DNA of 10,297 nucleotides. Origin: an uncultured Clostridia bacterium. GTDB lineage: Bacteria; Bacillota_A; Clostridia; Oscillospirales; Acutalibacteraceae. The stretch is taken from assembly GCA_944380625.1 (NCBI GenBank), contig CALWIE010000101.1, positions 1-10,297 on the forward strand, in the 5' to 3' direction. The translations under genes and the position numbers were made by a program. How positions within the stretch are numbered: the stretch's first letter is position 1; each line of letters starts with the position of its first letter. Shown here piece after piece: positions 1 to 6,353 of the stretch. The notes below the pieces were generated by a model that was not told the DNA's origin, did not search any database, and saw only the letters and a program-made list of their open reading frames with translations.

Positions 1-225
1 CCTATCCCGGCTCAGAACGTCCCCCGTCCCCAGGGCGCAGGACCCGCCCTCCCCCAGGTGGGGGCAGGCGGCGCAGAGGCAGTCGGGGCCCTGGCACAGG
101 GCGAAGGCCTCCCCCCTGGCCAGGGAAGCGGCAGCCTCCTCCATCCGGGCAGTAAAGGAGGGGCTGTACCCTGCCCCTTGGAACAGGAGGGCGCAAAACA
201 CATGATGCCCCCGCAGGCGCCTCAT
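1..225 (-). CDS. DUF1284 family cysteine-rich protein, partial (C-terminus outside window)
   Basis: An open frame runs from the ATG at 225-223 to the window edge without a stop, giving 75 residues. The protein starts MRRLRGHHVFCALLFQGAGY, followed by SPSFTARMEE. The N-terminal His-His-x-x-Cys stretch, the G-x-GYS-x-x-F segment and the later Gly-Pro-Asp/Cys cluster resemble DUF1284 proteins, a small family of unknown function sometimes suggested to bind a metal or Fe-S centre. Visible cysteines are C11, C44, C49, C51, C54 and C63, with H7 and H8; the tight C-x4-C-x-C-x2-C cluster suits metal binding, but that is inference. Its ATG overlaps the bioY stop (ATGA), so it is the third gene of the birA-bioY transcript and probably translationally coupled; only a weak GGTGA precedes it. 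The biochemical role is unknown. Family assignment rests on pattern recognition, not a search. Confidence 0.8.
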   Translation of the reverse strand, partial: MRRLRGHHVFCALLFQGAGYSPSFTARMEEAAASLARGEAFALCQGPDCLCAACPHLGEGGSCALGTGDVLSRDR

Positions 226-776
226 GATAGGGTCACCAAACGGGCCCGCTCCAGGCTGTGGAGGACGGCCCGGGCGGCGGCAAACCCTGCCGCCAGGGAG
301 ATCCCGTCCTTTAGGAGGTAGGGCGCCGAGGCCCCCAGGAAGGCCTGCCCCGGAGTGATGGACATGACAAACGCAAACTGGAGGACGCCCCCCAAGTGGC
401 AGGCCGCAAGCCCTGCGGCCCCCCAGGCCAGGGCCAGGGCTTTGTTCTTCTGCCGGGCCCCCAGGCCGCAGAGGAAGGCCATGGGCAAAAAGGCCCACAG
501 ATAACCGCCGGTCATGCCCACAAAGGAGCCCACCCCCCCGGAGAAGCCCGCGAACACTGGCGCGCCCACCGCCCCCAGGGCCAGGTATACCCCGGTGGAC
601 AGGGCCCCCAGGGCCGGGCCCAGGGTGTATCCGCACAGGGCAACAGCGAAGGTTTGCAGGGTGACGGGCACCCCGGAGGGCAGAGGGATGGCGATTTGGG
701 ACAGCACCGCCAGCAGGGCGGCGAACACGCCGGCCATCACAGTGGGCTGGGTTTTGTTTTTCCACTGGAGCTTCAC
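222..776 (-). CDS. bioY: Biotin transporter BioY (ECF-type substrate-binding S component)
   Basis: BioY is the membrane S component that binds biotin and imports it, either with the shared ECF energy module (EcfA, EcfA', EcfT) or, in some bacteria, alone. The 184-residue protein has the usual length and about six hydrophobic segments. Family motifs visible include VPVTLQTFAV (36-45), GAPVFAGFSGGVGSFVGMTGGYLW as a Gly-rich block (71-94) and a conserved-type Lys-Asp near 156-157 (YLLKDGIS). The start is taken as GTG at 776: AAGGAGG at 784-790 lies 7 bases upstream and the homology begins here, whereas the longer in-frame extension upstream is low-complexity shadow of birA. The GTG overlaps the birA stop (GTGA), implying coupled translation. 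No ecfAAT genes are in the window, so the energy module must be encoded elsewhere if used. Confidence 0.95.
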   Translation of the reverse strand: MKLQWKNKTQPTVMAGVFAALLAVLSQIAIPLPSGVPVTLQTFAVALCGYTLGPALGALSTGVYLALGAVGAPVFAGFSGGVGSFVGMTGGYLWAFLPMAFLCGLGARQKNKALALAWGAAGLAACHLGGVLQFAFVMSITPGQAFLGASAPYLLKDGISLAAGFAAARAVLHSLERARLVTLS

Positions 777-1792
777 AGGCCTCCCTCCTTTTCCCCTTCC
801 TGGCGGAGGCGGTGTAAAAAGTCCTTGGAGAGCTGGACCTCCCCGGTGGAGAAAGCCCGCTGGGAGCCGTCCGGCAGGCGGACCAGGAGCCGCGCCTCCC
901 CGTCCACACCCAGCACCAGGCACCTGCCCTGCCGGTCCCCCTGGGTGTAGGTGACCTCCAGGCCGGTGAGCAGGGAACGCTCCCGGTAGGCGTCCATAAA
1001 TCCCCGGCAGGGCAGGGCGTCGTAATAGCGGAAAAACCGGTTGAGGATCTCCGCGGCCAGCCGCGCCCGGGCCCCGGGAGGCACCTTCCGGGGGAAAAGG
1101 GCCCCGGCGACTTCCCGGAGCTCCGGGGAGAAGCCTCCCTCCGGCTCCCGCACGTTGACCCCCATGCCCAGGACAGCGTACTGGAGGCCCCCGGACTCAA
1201 AGTCCACCGAGGCCTCTGTGAGGATGCCGCAGACCTTCCGGCCCCGCAGGTACACGTCGTTGACCCACTTGATCTGGGAGCGCTCCCCGGTGACGGCGTC
1301 GATGGCCTCGGCCACGGCCACGGCGGCGGCGGTGGTGATGGAGAGGGACTCCTCCGCGGAAAACTTGGGCCGCAGCAGAAGGCTCAGGTACAGGCCCGTG
1401 CCCTTGGGGGAGAAGAAGGTGCGGCCCAGGCGGCCCTTCCCCTGGGTCTGCCGGTGGGCGATGAGGGCCATGCCCTCCGCCCCGCCCCCTTCGGCAATCT
1501 CCTTGAGCAGGGTGTTGGTGGAGGTGACTGTGTCCCGCACGTCGATGGCGCAGCGGCGGGCCGGGCCCTCCAGCAGCCGGCGGACCCCCTGGGGGGTGAG
1601 GGCGCCCCCCTGGGACACCAGGCGGTAGCCCCGGTTGGTGGCGGCCTCGATCTCGTAGCCCGCCTCTTTGAGCTTGCGAACAGCCTTCCACACGGAGTTG
1701 CGGGTGATCCCCAGCTGGGCCGCCATTTCCTCCCCGGAGAGGGGGGCTTGGGCGAACTCCAGCAGCTCGAGTATTTTTTCAGCGGCAGTCAT
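773..1792 (-). CDS. birA: Bifunctional biotin--[acetyl-CoA carboxylase] ligase / biotin operon repressor BirA
   Basis: BirA activates biotin with ATP to biotinyl-5'-AMP and transfers it to the lysine of biotin carboxyl carrier proteins; holo-BirA dimers also repress biotin genes. The 339-residue protein has the full two-function layout. Residues 1-60 are a winged helix-turn-helix (AAQLGITRNSVWKAVRKL) with the GYEIEA...NRGYRL wing. The ligase core follows, with STN (91-93), the ATP/biotin loop GKGRLGR (118-124), KWVNDV (175-180, usually KWPND), KVCGIL (186-191) and GMGVNV (209-214). The SH3-like C-terminal domain covers roughly 275-325. The start ATG at 1792 has AAGGAGG 8 bases upstream. It is the first gene of a transcript with bioY and a DUF1284 gene, and the operator at 1847-1881 makes autoregulation very likely. 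The Val for Pro change in KWVND is a minor variation in this loop. Confidence 0.97.
   Translation of the reverse strand: MTAAEKILELLEFAQAPLSGEEMAAQLGITRNSVWKAVRKLKEAGYEIEAATNRGYRLVSQGGALTPQGVRRLLEGPARRCAIDVRDTVTSTNTLLKEIAEGGGAEGMALIAHRQTQGKGRLGRTFFSPKGTGLYLSLLLRPKFSAEESLSITTAAAVAVAEAIDAVTGERSQIKWVNDVYLRGRKVCGILTEASVDFESGGLQYAVLGMGVNVREPEGGFSPELREVAGALFPRKVPPGARARLAAEILNRFFRYYDALPCRGFMDAYRERSLLTGLEVTYTQGDRQGRCLVLGVDGEARLLVRLPDGSQRAFSTGEVQLSKDFLHRLRQEGEKEGGL
784..790 (-). promoter_or_regulatory. Ribosome binding site fixing the GTG start of bioY
   Basis: AAGGAGG on the minus strand, lying inside the 3' end of birA, is 7 bases upstream of GTG at 776. No ATG in frame has a comparable site, so this decides the unusual GTG start. 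Confidence 0.8.
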
Positions 1793-1824
1793 AGGCAGGA
1801 CCTCCTTGCAGGGTTCTCAGGGCA

Positions 1825-1854
1825 AGGGTAGCACGGCGCAGAGGAGATTGTCAA
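1825..1854 (-). promoter_or_regulatory. Probable promoter of the birA-bioY-DUF1284 operon
   Basis: On the minus strand TTGACA (1854-1849) is followed after 18 bases by TGcTACCCT, an extended -10 with core TACCCT at 1830-1825. The expected transcript start near 1818 would leave a leader of about 26 bases containing the AAGGAGG site. The -35 is perfect but the -10 core is weak (3 of 6), so the exact placement is uncertain. The -35 lies inside one half of the BirA operator, which fits repression by blocking RNA polymerase. Confidence 0.5.
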
Positions 1855-1881
1855 CCTATAAATTCTATACAGGGTGACAAT
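1847..1881. promoter_or_regulatory. BirA operator (inverted repeat)
   Basis: ATTGTCAACC (1847-1856), 15 bases, then GGGTGACAAT (1872-1881). The 10-base arms are complementary at 9 of 10 positions. This matches the known bacterial BirA site, roughly TTGTnAACC-N14/15-GGTTnACAA, in both arm sequence and spacing. It sits directly upstream of birA and overlaps the probable -35, so biotin-bound BirA should repress its own operon. Confidence 0.9.
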
Positions 1882-1887
1882 TGGGAT

Positions 1888-1922
1888 AAAAAAGGGCCCT
1901 GCCGGACACGCCGGCAGGGCCC
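1888..1922 (-). terminator. Intrinsic terminator after glnS
   Basis: A perfect 12-base-pair stem (1894-1905 with 1911-1922) encloses a 5-base loop. Read on the minus strand it is followed directly by six T residues (1893-1888). It lies 12 bases past the glnS stop and separates the gltX-glnS transcript from the birA operon. Confidence 0.93.
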
Positions 1923-1934
1923 CGCCGCCCGCTT

Positions 1935-3623
1935 TTAGTTTACGGGCTTGAAGCTGTCTTTCAATTTTACAGAGCGGTTGAACACCAGATGGCCGGGCTT
2001 GGAGTCCCTGCTGTCCGCGCAGAAGTAGCCCTGGCGCAAAAACTGGTAGCTCTCCCCCGGCTTGGCCTGGGCCAGGGATTTTTCCACCTTGCAGCCGGTG
2101 AGGACCTTCAGGGAGCCCGGGTTCAGGTAGTCCAGGAAGTCGCCCTCCTCGGGGTTCTCCACGGTGAACAGGTTGTCGTACACCCGGACCTCCGCGTCCA
2201 GGGCGTCGGCGGCGTTGACCCAGTGGATGGTGGCGCCCTTTACCTTGCGGCCGTCGGCGGGGTTGCCGCCCCGGCTCTCCGGGTCGTACTGGGCGAAGAC
2301 CTCCACCACGTTGCCCTCTTCATCCTTGCGGCAGCCGGTGCAGCGGATGAGGTAGGCCCCCTTCAGGCGGCACTCGGGGCCGTCGGGATAGAGCCGCTTG
2401 TACTTGGGCACCGGAGTCTCCAGGAAGTCCTCCCGCTCGATGTACACCGTGCGGGAGAAGGTGACGGGGCGCTCCCCCTCCTCGGGCTTGTTGGGGTTGT
2501 TCTCCACGGGGAACTCCTCGCTCTGGCCCTCGGGGTAGTTCTCGATGGTGAGCTTTACAGGGTCCAGCACCGCCATGGCCCGGCGGGCGTTCAGGTTCAA
2601 ATCCTCCCGCAGGCAGTACTCCAAAAAGGCGTATTCCACCGTGGAGTTCACCTTGGAGACGCCGTTGCGCTCGCTGAAATTGCGGATGGAGGCGGGGGTG
2701 TAGCCCCGGCGGCGCAGGCCGCAGATGGTGGGCATGCGGGGGTCGTCCCAGCCGTCCACATAGCCCTCCTCCACGAGAGTGCGCAGCTTCCGCTTGCTCA
2801 TCACCGTGTTGTTGATGCCAAGCCGGGCAAACTCGATCTGCCGGGGTTTGCTGGGCAGAGTCACGTTCTGGATGACCCAGTCGTAGAAGGGCCGGTGGTC
2901 CTCAAACTCCAAAGAGCACAGGGAGTGGGTGATGCACTCCATGGCGTCCTCGAAGGGGTGGGCGTAGTCGTACATGGGGTAGATGCACCACTTGTCCCCG
3001 GTGCGGTGGTGGCTGGTGTGGTTGATGCGGTAGATGACCGGGTCCCGCATGTTGAAGTTGCCGGAGGCCAGATCAATTTTCGCCCGCAGGGTGTAGCGGC
3101 CGTTGGGGAACTCCCCGGCCCGCATCCGGCGGAACAGATCCAGGCTCTCCTCCTTGGGGCGGTCCCGGTAGGGGCTCTGGGCGGGATGGGTCAGGTCGCC
3201 GCGCATCTCCTTCATCTGCTCGGGGGTCAGCTCGCAGACATAGGCCAGGCCCTTTTCGATAAGCTCCTCGGCCCCCTTGTACATGGCTTCAAAATAGTCG
3301 GAGGCATAGTAAAACCGGTCGTCCCAGTCGTAGCCCAGCCAGTGGATGTCCTCCTTGATGGCGTCCACGTACTCCACGTCCTCCTTGGTGGGGTTGGTGT
3401 CGTCCATGCGTAGGTTGCAGATGCCCCCAAACCGCTGGGCCGTGCCAAAGTCGATGTAAATGGCCTTGGCGTGGCCGATGTGCAAATAGCCGTTGGGCTC
3501 CGGTGGGAAGCGGGTGTGGACCTGCATCCCCTCGGTGCGGCCGCCGGGGGCCATGTCCTCCTTGACGAAGTCGTCGATGAAGTTGGTGGATGGGATGGCG
3601 TCGTAGTTGATTTTTTCACTCAT
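1935..3623 (-). CDS. glnS: Glutaminyl-tRNA synthetase (GlnRS)
   Basis: GlnRS charges tRNA-Gln with glutamine in one step using ATP. The protein is 562 residues, normal for bacterial GlnRS. Class I signature HIGH is at 48-51 in the conserved context RFPPEPNGYLHIGHAKA, and the KMSKS-equivalent MSKRK is at 275-279. Other GlnRS landmarks include LRMDDTNPTKE (71-81), the Y-P-MYD-x-AHP active-site stretch (215-223) and GLRRRGYTP in the helical region; a two-part anticodon-binding beta-barrel fills the C-terminus. The start is set at ATG 3623: the AAAGGAA site (3635-3641) is 12 bases away, whereas the in-frame GTG at 3632 is only 3 bases from it, too close. It follows gltX after 57 bases with no terminator, so the two are probably co-transcribed. 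Many Firmicutes lack GlnRS and use GatCAB transamidation; several Clostridia have acquired GlnRS. Confidence 0.97.
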   Translation of the reverse strand: MSEKINYDAIPSTNFIDDFVKEDMAPGGRTEGMQVHTRFPPEPNGYLHIGHAKAIYIDFGTAQRFGGICNLRMDDTNPTKEDVEYVDAIKEDIHWLGYDWDDRFYYASDYFEAMYKGAEELIEKGLAYVCELTPEQMKEMRGDLTHPAQSPYRDRPKEESLDLFRRMRAGEFPNGRYTLRAKIDLASGNFNMRDPVIYRINHTSHHRTGDKWCIYPMYDYAHPFEDAMECITHSLCSLEFEDHRPFYDWVIQNVTLPSKPRQIEFARLGINNTVMSKRKLRTLVEEGYVDGWDDPRMPTICGLRRRGYTPASIRNFSERNGVSKVNSTVEYAFLEYCLREDLNLNARRAMAVLDPVKLTIENYPEGQSEEFPVENNPNKPEEGERPVTFSRTVYIEREDFLETPVPKYKRLYPDGPECRLKGAYLIRCTGCRKDEEGNVVEVFAQYDPESRGGNPADGRKVKGATIHWVNAADALDAEVRVYDNLFTVENPEEGDFLDYLNPGSLKVLTGCKVEKSLAQAKPGESYQFLRQGYFCADSRDSKPGHLVFNRSVKLKDSFKPVN

Positions 3624-3680
3624 TGCGTTCACGGTTCCTTTCTAAGGGATTACGTCTTTATGAGGCAATGGGGAGACCCA

Positions 3681-5132
3681 TTATCCTTTCAGTTTGGCAA
3701 GGCCCAGGCGCAGCCGGCGCAAGGCTTCCTCCCGGCCCAGGAGGGCCAGGATCTCCATGGCCCCGCCGGGGGTGACCAAAGTGCCCGCCGCGGCGATGCG
3801 CACCGGCCACAGCAGGGTGCCGTTTTTCACACCCAGCTCTGCGGCCAGGGGGATGAGGGCGTCGTGGACAGAGTCCACGTCCCACCGGGGCAGGGCCTCC
3901 AGCACGGGAAGGGCGGCCAGGAGCATCTGGGGGGAGTTTTCCAAATTGGTCTTGCTCTTCTTGTTGACGAAAAAGTCCGCGGGGTAGTCGGGCAGCTCCC
4001 GGAAGAAGTGGAGCAGGCCGGGGATCTCCTGGAACTTGGTGATCCGGGCGGGCAGGATGGAATAGAGCACCCCCCAGGGCTTTTCCTCTTCCCCGAAGAC
4101 CTCTTTATAATAGGGCATGGCGTGGGAGGTGAACTCCTCCTCCCCCATCCTCTTGATGTATTCGCCGTTAAACCAGTTGAGCTTGTCGTAGTCGAACACG
4201 GCCGGGGATTTGCTGATGCCCTCAATGGAGAAGGCCTTCTCCAGCTCCTTTAGGGAGAAGATCTCCTGGTTGTCCTTGGGGGCCCAGCCCAGCAGGGCGA
4301 TGTAGTTGGTGATGACCGCAGGGAGGTAGCCCTCTTGCACCAGGCCCTCAAAGCTGGTGGAGCCGTGGCGCTTGGAGAGCTTGGATACGGTGCCGTCCTC
4401 GTTCTTGCCCATGATCAGGGGCAGGTGGACGTAGGTGGGGATCTCCCAGCCGAAGGCCTCGTAGAGCAGATTGTACTTGGGGGTGGAGGTGAGGTATTCG
4501 CTGCCCCGGACCACATGGGTGATGTGCATCAGGTGGTCGTCGATGACGTTGGCGAAGTTGTAGGTGGGGTAGCCGTCGGCCTTTAAGAGGACCTGGTCCT
4601 CGATCTCCTTGTTCTCGATGGTGATGGAGCCGAACACCGCGTCCTCAAAAGTGGTGGAGCCGGAAAGGGGCACCTTCTGCCGGATGACGTAAGGGGCGCC
4701 CGCCTCCAGCAGCCGCTGGACCTCCTCTTGGGGCAGGTCCCGGCAGTGGCGGTCGTAGCCGCCGATTCCCTCCTCGTTGTGGAGGGACTCCAGCCGCTCC
4801 TTGGTGCAGAAGCAGTAGTAGGCCTTGCCCTCTTTCACCAGCTGCTCGGCATAGGGCTTGTACAGGTCCTTGCGCTGGCTCTGGACATAGGGACCGTACT
4901 CGCCGCCCACGTCGGGGCCCTCGTCGTGCCCAAGGCCCACCTGCTCCAAGGTTTTGTAGATCACGTCTTCGGCGCCTTCCACCAGGCGCTCCCGGTCTGT
5001 GTCCTCAATGCGCAGGACAAATTTTCCTCCCTGGGATTTTGCCACCAGGTATTCGTAAAGGGCTGTCCGCAGGTTGCCCACGTGCATAAAGCCCGTGGGG
5101 CTGGGGGCAAACCGCGTTCTGACTGTCGCCAT
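3681..5132 (-). CDS. gltX: Glutamate--tRNA ligase (GluRS)
   Basis: GluRS attaches glutamate to tRNA-Glu with ATP. The 483-residue protein has the family's standard length. The class I motifs are clear: RFAPSPTGFMHVGN with the HIGH equivalent HVGN at 17-20, RIEDTDRER (41-49) and KLSKR (251-255). A C-F-C pair (107, 109) with H129/C130 is placed like the zinc-binding insertion of many GluRS proteins. The C-terminal part after about residue 330 is the alpha-helical anticodon-binding cage. ATG 5132 is chosen because AGGAGA lies about 8 bases upstream and the conserved N-terminus begins at MATVRTRFAPSPTG; an in-frame ATG 33 bases earlier would add a tail unlike the family. It is the first gene of a transcript with glnS. 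Whether it is discriminating or can also charge tRNA-Gln cannot be read from the sequence, but the neighbouring glnS makes a discriminating enzyme the simpler expectation. Confidence 0.97.
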   Translation of the reverse strand: MATVRTRFAPSPTGFMHVGNLRTALYEYLVAKSQGGKFVLRIEDTDRERLVEGAEDVIYKTLEQVGLGHDEGPDVGGEYGPYVQSQRKDLYKPYAEQLVKEGKAYYCFCTKERLESLHNEEGIGGYDRHCRDLPQEEVQRLLEAGAPYVIRQKVPLSGSTTFEDAVFGSITIENKEIEDQVLLKADGYPTYNFANVIDDHLMHITHVVRGSEYLTSTPKYNLLYEAFGWEIPTYVHLPLIMGKNEDGTVSKLSKRHGSTSFEGLVQEGYLPAVITNYIALLGWAPKDNQEIFSLKELEKAFSIEGISKSPAVFDYDKLNWFNGEYIKRMGEEEFTSHAMPYYKEVFGEEEKPWGVLYSILPARITKFQEIPGLLHFFRELPDYPADFFVNKKSKTNLENSPQMLLAALPVLEALPRWDVDSVHDALIPLAAELGVKNGTLLWPVRIAAAGTLVTPGGAMEILALLGREEALRRLRLGLAKLKG

Positions 5133-5173
5133 GTTCCGACTCTCCTGTTCCGTGGGATTTCTCAATATCCTCT

Positions 5174-5201
5174 ATTATAGCAAAAAATGGCGCTTTGGCA
5201 A
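5174..5201 (-). promoter_or_regulatory. Promoter of gltX-glnS
   Basis: On the minus strand TTGCCA (5201-5196), a 16-base spacer and a perfect TATAAT (5179-5174) with the extended TGc just before it. The expected start near 5167 leaves a 35-base leader, far too short for a T-box, so tRNA-sensing leader control is not indicated here. Confidence 0.85.
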
Positions 5202-5358
5202 TAAAAATCTGTGCCTTTGCCGGGAAATCCCCCCTTAAGATGGGGCCCCGGCGAAAAAGGGCTTGCTTATTTTCCCCAAAAGGCGCATAGTTAATACAGA
5301 GGCCCCAAGCGGCGGGGCGCGGCTTTATAACGGCACAAAACAAGGCGGTGTTTTTTTT
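5202..5358. other. Divergent intergenic region between gltX and the PuuD-like gene
   Basis: This spacer lies upstream of the gltX promoter and carries the leader of the plus-strand gene at 5359. A plus-strand promoter must lie here, but none is convincing: TATAAC at 5326-5331 has no -35 at the right distance, and TTGCTT near 5274 is followed at 17 bases only by CATAGT. An imperfect hairpin (GCCGGG 5219-5224 with CCCGGC 5247-5252, inner CCCC/GGGG) is present; it has no U tract and no known riboswitch pattern that I recognise. Confidence 0.5.
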
Positions 5359-6012
5359 ATGGCGAAGATCTTTGTGTACGGGGACCCGGAGAAGATGGCA
5401 AACTACAAGAACGCCCTGGAGGGCAGCGGGATGGAGGCCTGCTTTTCCCTGGACGTCTCCCAGGGGGCGGGCTGCGACGGCCTGCTGCTTCCCGGCGGGG
5501 GGGACATCGACCCCGCCCGCTACGGCCAGGAGCCCAAGGGCAGCGAGGAGCCGGACCCCCGGCGGGACCAGGCGGAGCTCGCCCTTGTCTCCCAGTTTAT
5601 TTCCCGGGGAAAGCCCATTTTGGGCATCTGCCGGGGCGTGCAGATGCTCAACGTGGCCCTGGGCGGGACCCTGGTCCAGGACATCCCCACCGCCCGGGAC
5701 CACAAGCGGGACCCGGAGCTGGGCGACCGGGTCCACCGGGTCACCGTGCCCCGGGAGAGCTTTCTCTACCCCCTGTACGGGGAGGAGTTTCCGGTGAACA
5801 GCTCCCACCACCAGGCCCTGGACGCCCTGGGCGGCGGCCTGCGCCTGGCGGCCACGTCCCAAAAGGATGGGGTGCCCGAGGCGGCGGAGTGGCCGGAGAG
5901 GAGGATCTACGGGGTGCAGTGGCACCCGGAGCGGATGGCCTTTGCCCTGCGCCGGGAGGACACGGTGGACGGCCGGCGGGTGTTTGACTTCTTCCGGGGG
6001 CTGTTCCGGTAA
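5359..6012 (+). CDS. Gamma-glutamyl-gamma-aminobutyrate hydrolase family protein (class I glutamine amidotransferase-like peptidase C26)
   Basis: Members of this family hydrolyse gamma-glutamyl bonds; PuuD releases GABA from gamma-glutamyl-GABA in putrescine breakdown. The 217-residue protein shows the class I amidotransferase fold: LLLPGGGDIDPARYG (43-56), the nucleophile elbow PILGICRGVQMLNV with Cys91, the VNSSHHQAL stretch (146-154) and the catalytic His189/Glu191 in VQWHPE. It is somewhat shorter than PuuD (about 250 residues), mainly at the N-terminus. ATG 5359 is preferred over an upstream ATG at 5263 because the fold begins at MAKIFVYG and AAGGCGGTG precedes it by 8-9 bases. It diverges from gltX and is followed by a tRNA gene with its own promoter. 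No putrescine genes (puuA, puuB, puuC) are nearby, so the substrate is unknown; other gamma-glutamyl amides are equally possible. Confidence 0.88.
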   Translation: MAKIFVYGDPEKMANYKNALEGSGMEACFSLDVSQGAGCDGLLLPGGGDIDPARYGQEPKGSEEPDPRRDQAELALVSQFISRGKPILGICRGVQMLNVALGGTLVQDIPTARDHKRDPELGDRVHRVTVPRESFLYPLYGEEFPVNSSHHQALDALGGGLRLAATSQKDGVPEAAEWPERRIYGVQWHPERMAFALRREDTVDGRRVFDFFRGLFR

Positions 6013-6030
6013 AATTTGAAAAAACCCAGC

Positions 6031-6059
6031 TTGACAAGGGGCCTGCCGGATGCTATAAT
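6031..6059 (+). promoter_or_regulatory. Promoter of tRNA-Leu
   Basis: TTGACA (6031-6036), a 17-base spacer and TATAAT (6054-6059) preceded by the extended TGc. Both hexamers and the spacing match the sigma-A consensus exactly. The start would be near 6066, about 10 bases before the mature tRNA end. Confidence 0.95.
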
Positions 6060-6075
6060 AGTCAGCGTTGGTTAT

Positions 6076-6159
6076 GCGCGAGTGCTGGAACTGGCAGACA
6101 GGCACGTTTGAGGTGCGTGTGTCTACGACGTACGGGTTCAAGTCCCGTCTCGCGCACCA
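6076..6159 (+). tRNA. tRNA-Leu, anticodon GAG
   Basis: An 84-base class II tRNA. The acceptor stem pairs GCGCGAG (6076-6082) with CTCGCGC (6149-6155), followed by A and an encoded CCA (6157-6159). The anticodon stem is CACGT (6103-6107) with GCGTG (6115-6119), and the loop TTGAGGT holds GAG at 6110-6112. A long variable arm, typical of leucine tRNAs, follows. The T arm is ACGGG-TTCAAGT-CCCGT (6132-6148). GAG reads CUC and CUU leucine codons. It stands alone rather than in a cluster. Confidence 0.97.
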
Positions 6160-6167
6160 CGCTGGAA

Positions 6168-6207
6168 ACGGCCCGATTCCTGAAAGCTCAGGGATCGGGC
6201 CGTTTTT
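6168..6207 (+). terminator. Intrinsic terminator after tRNA-Leu
   Basis: A 16-base-pair stem (6168-6183 with 6188-6203, one G-U pair) with an AAGC loop is followed by five T residues. It ends the tRNA transcript and probably also read-through from the upstream hydrolase gene, which has no terminator of its own. Confidence 0.93.
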
Positions 6208-6290
6208 CTTGTCTTCGCGGGAAATGGCCTGTGGAATGTCCGGGCAGGGAGACGCCCTGGCCGCCCTTTCCCGGCGGCCCCCGGGGACGC

Positions 6291-6318
6291 AAAAAGCGGG
6301 AGCCTTGGCTCCCGCTTT
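6291..6318 (-). terminator. Intrinsic terminator after the TIM-barrel isomerase gene
   Basis: Arms 6293-6304 and 6307-6318 form a 12-base perfect inverted repeat around 2 bases (the apical pairs must open to form a loop). On the minus strand the repeat ends in a run of five T residues (6295-6291). It lies 36 bases past the stop at 6354. Together with the tRNA terminator it fills most of the 6160-6353 spacer; the remaining stretch 6208-6290 shows no gene. Confidence 0.85.
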
Positions 6319-6353
6319 CCCTATGTCCTTTTTTGCGGCCTCGTCCTTGGGGA

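Noticed and set aside
777..923. N-terminal extension of bioY by 49 codons.
   Set aside because: The extension lies inside birA, is low-complexity Gly/Pro/Arg and unlike BioY, while GTG 776 has a strong ribosome site.
1989..3413. A very long plus-strand open frame (over 470 codons) opposite glnS.
   Set aside because: It is antisense to a complete, unmistakable glnS and has the Val/Leu/Gly/Ala-rich composition expected from the reverse of GC-rich coding sequence. No ribosome site or family motif was seen.
3666..3678. Small hairpin (AATGGG with CCCATT) between gltX and glnS.
   Set aside because: Only six base pairs with no T run on either strand, so it is not a credible terminator between the two genes.
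5133..5260. T-box leader for gltX, as found upstream of many Firmicutes tRNA synthetase genes.
   Set aside because: The promoter leaves a leader of only about 35 bases and no T-box sequence or terminator/antiterminator pair is present.
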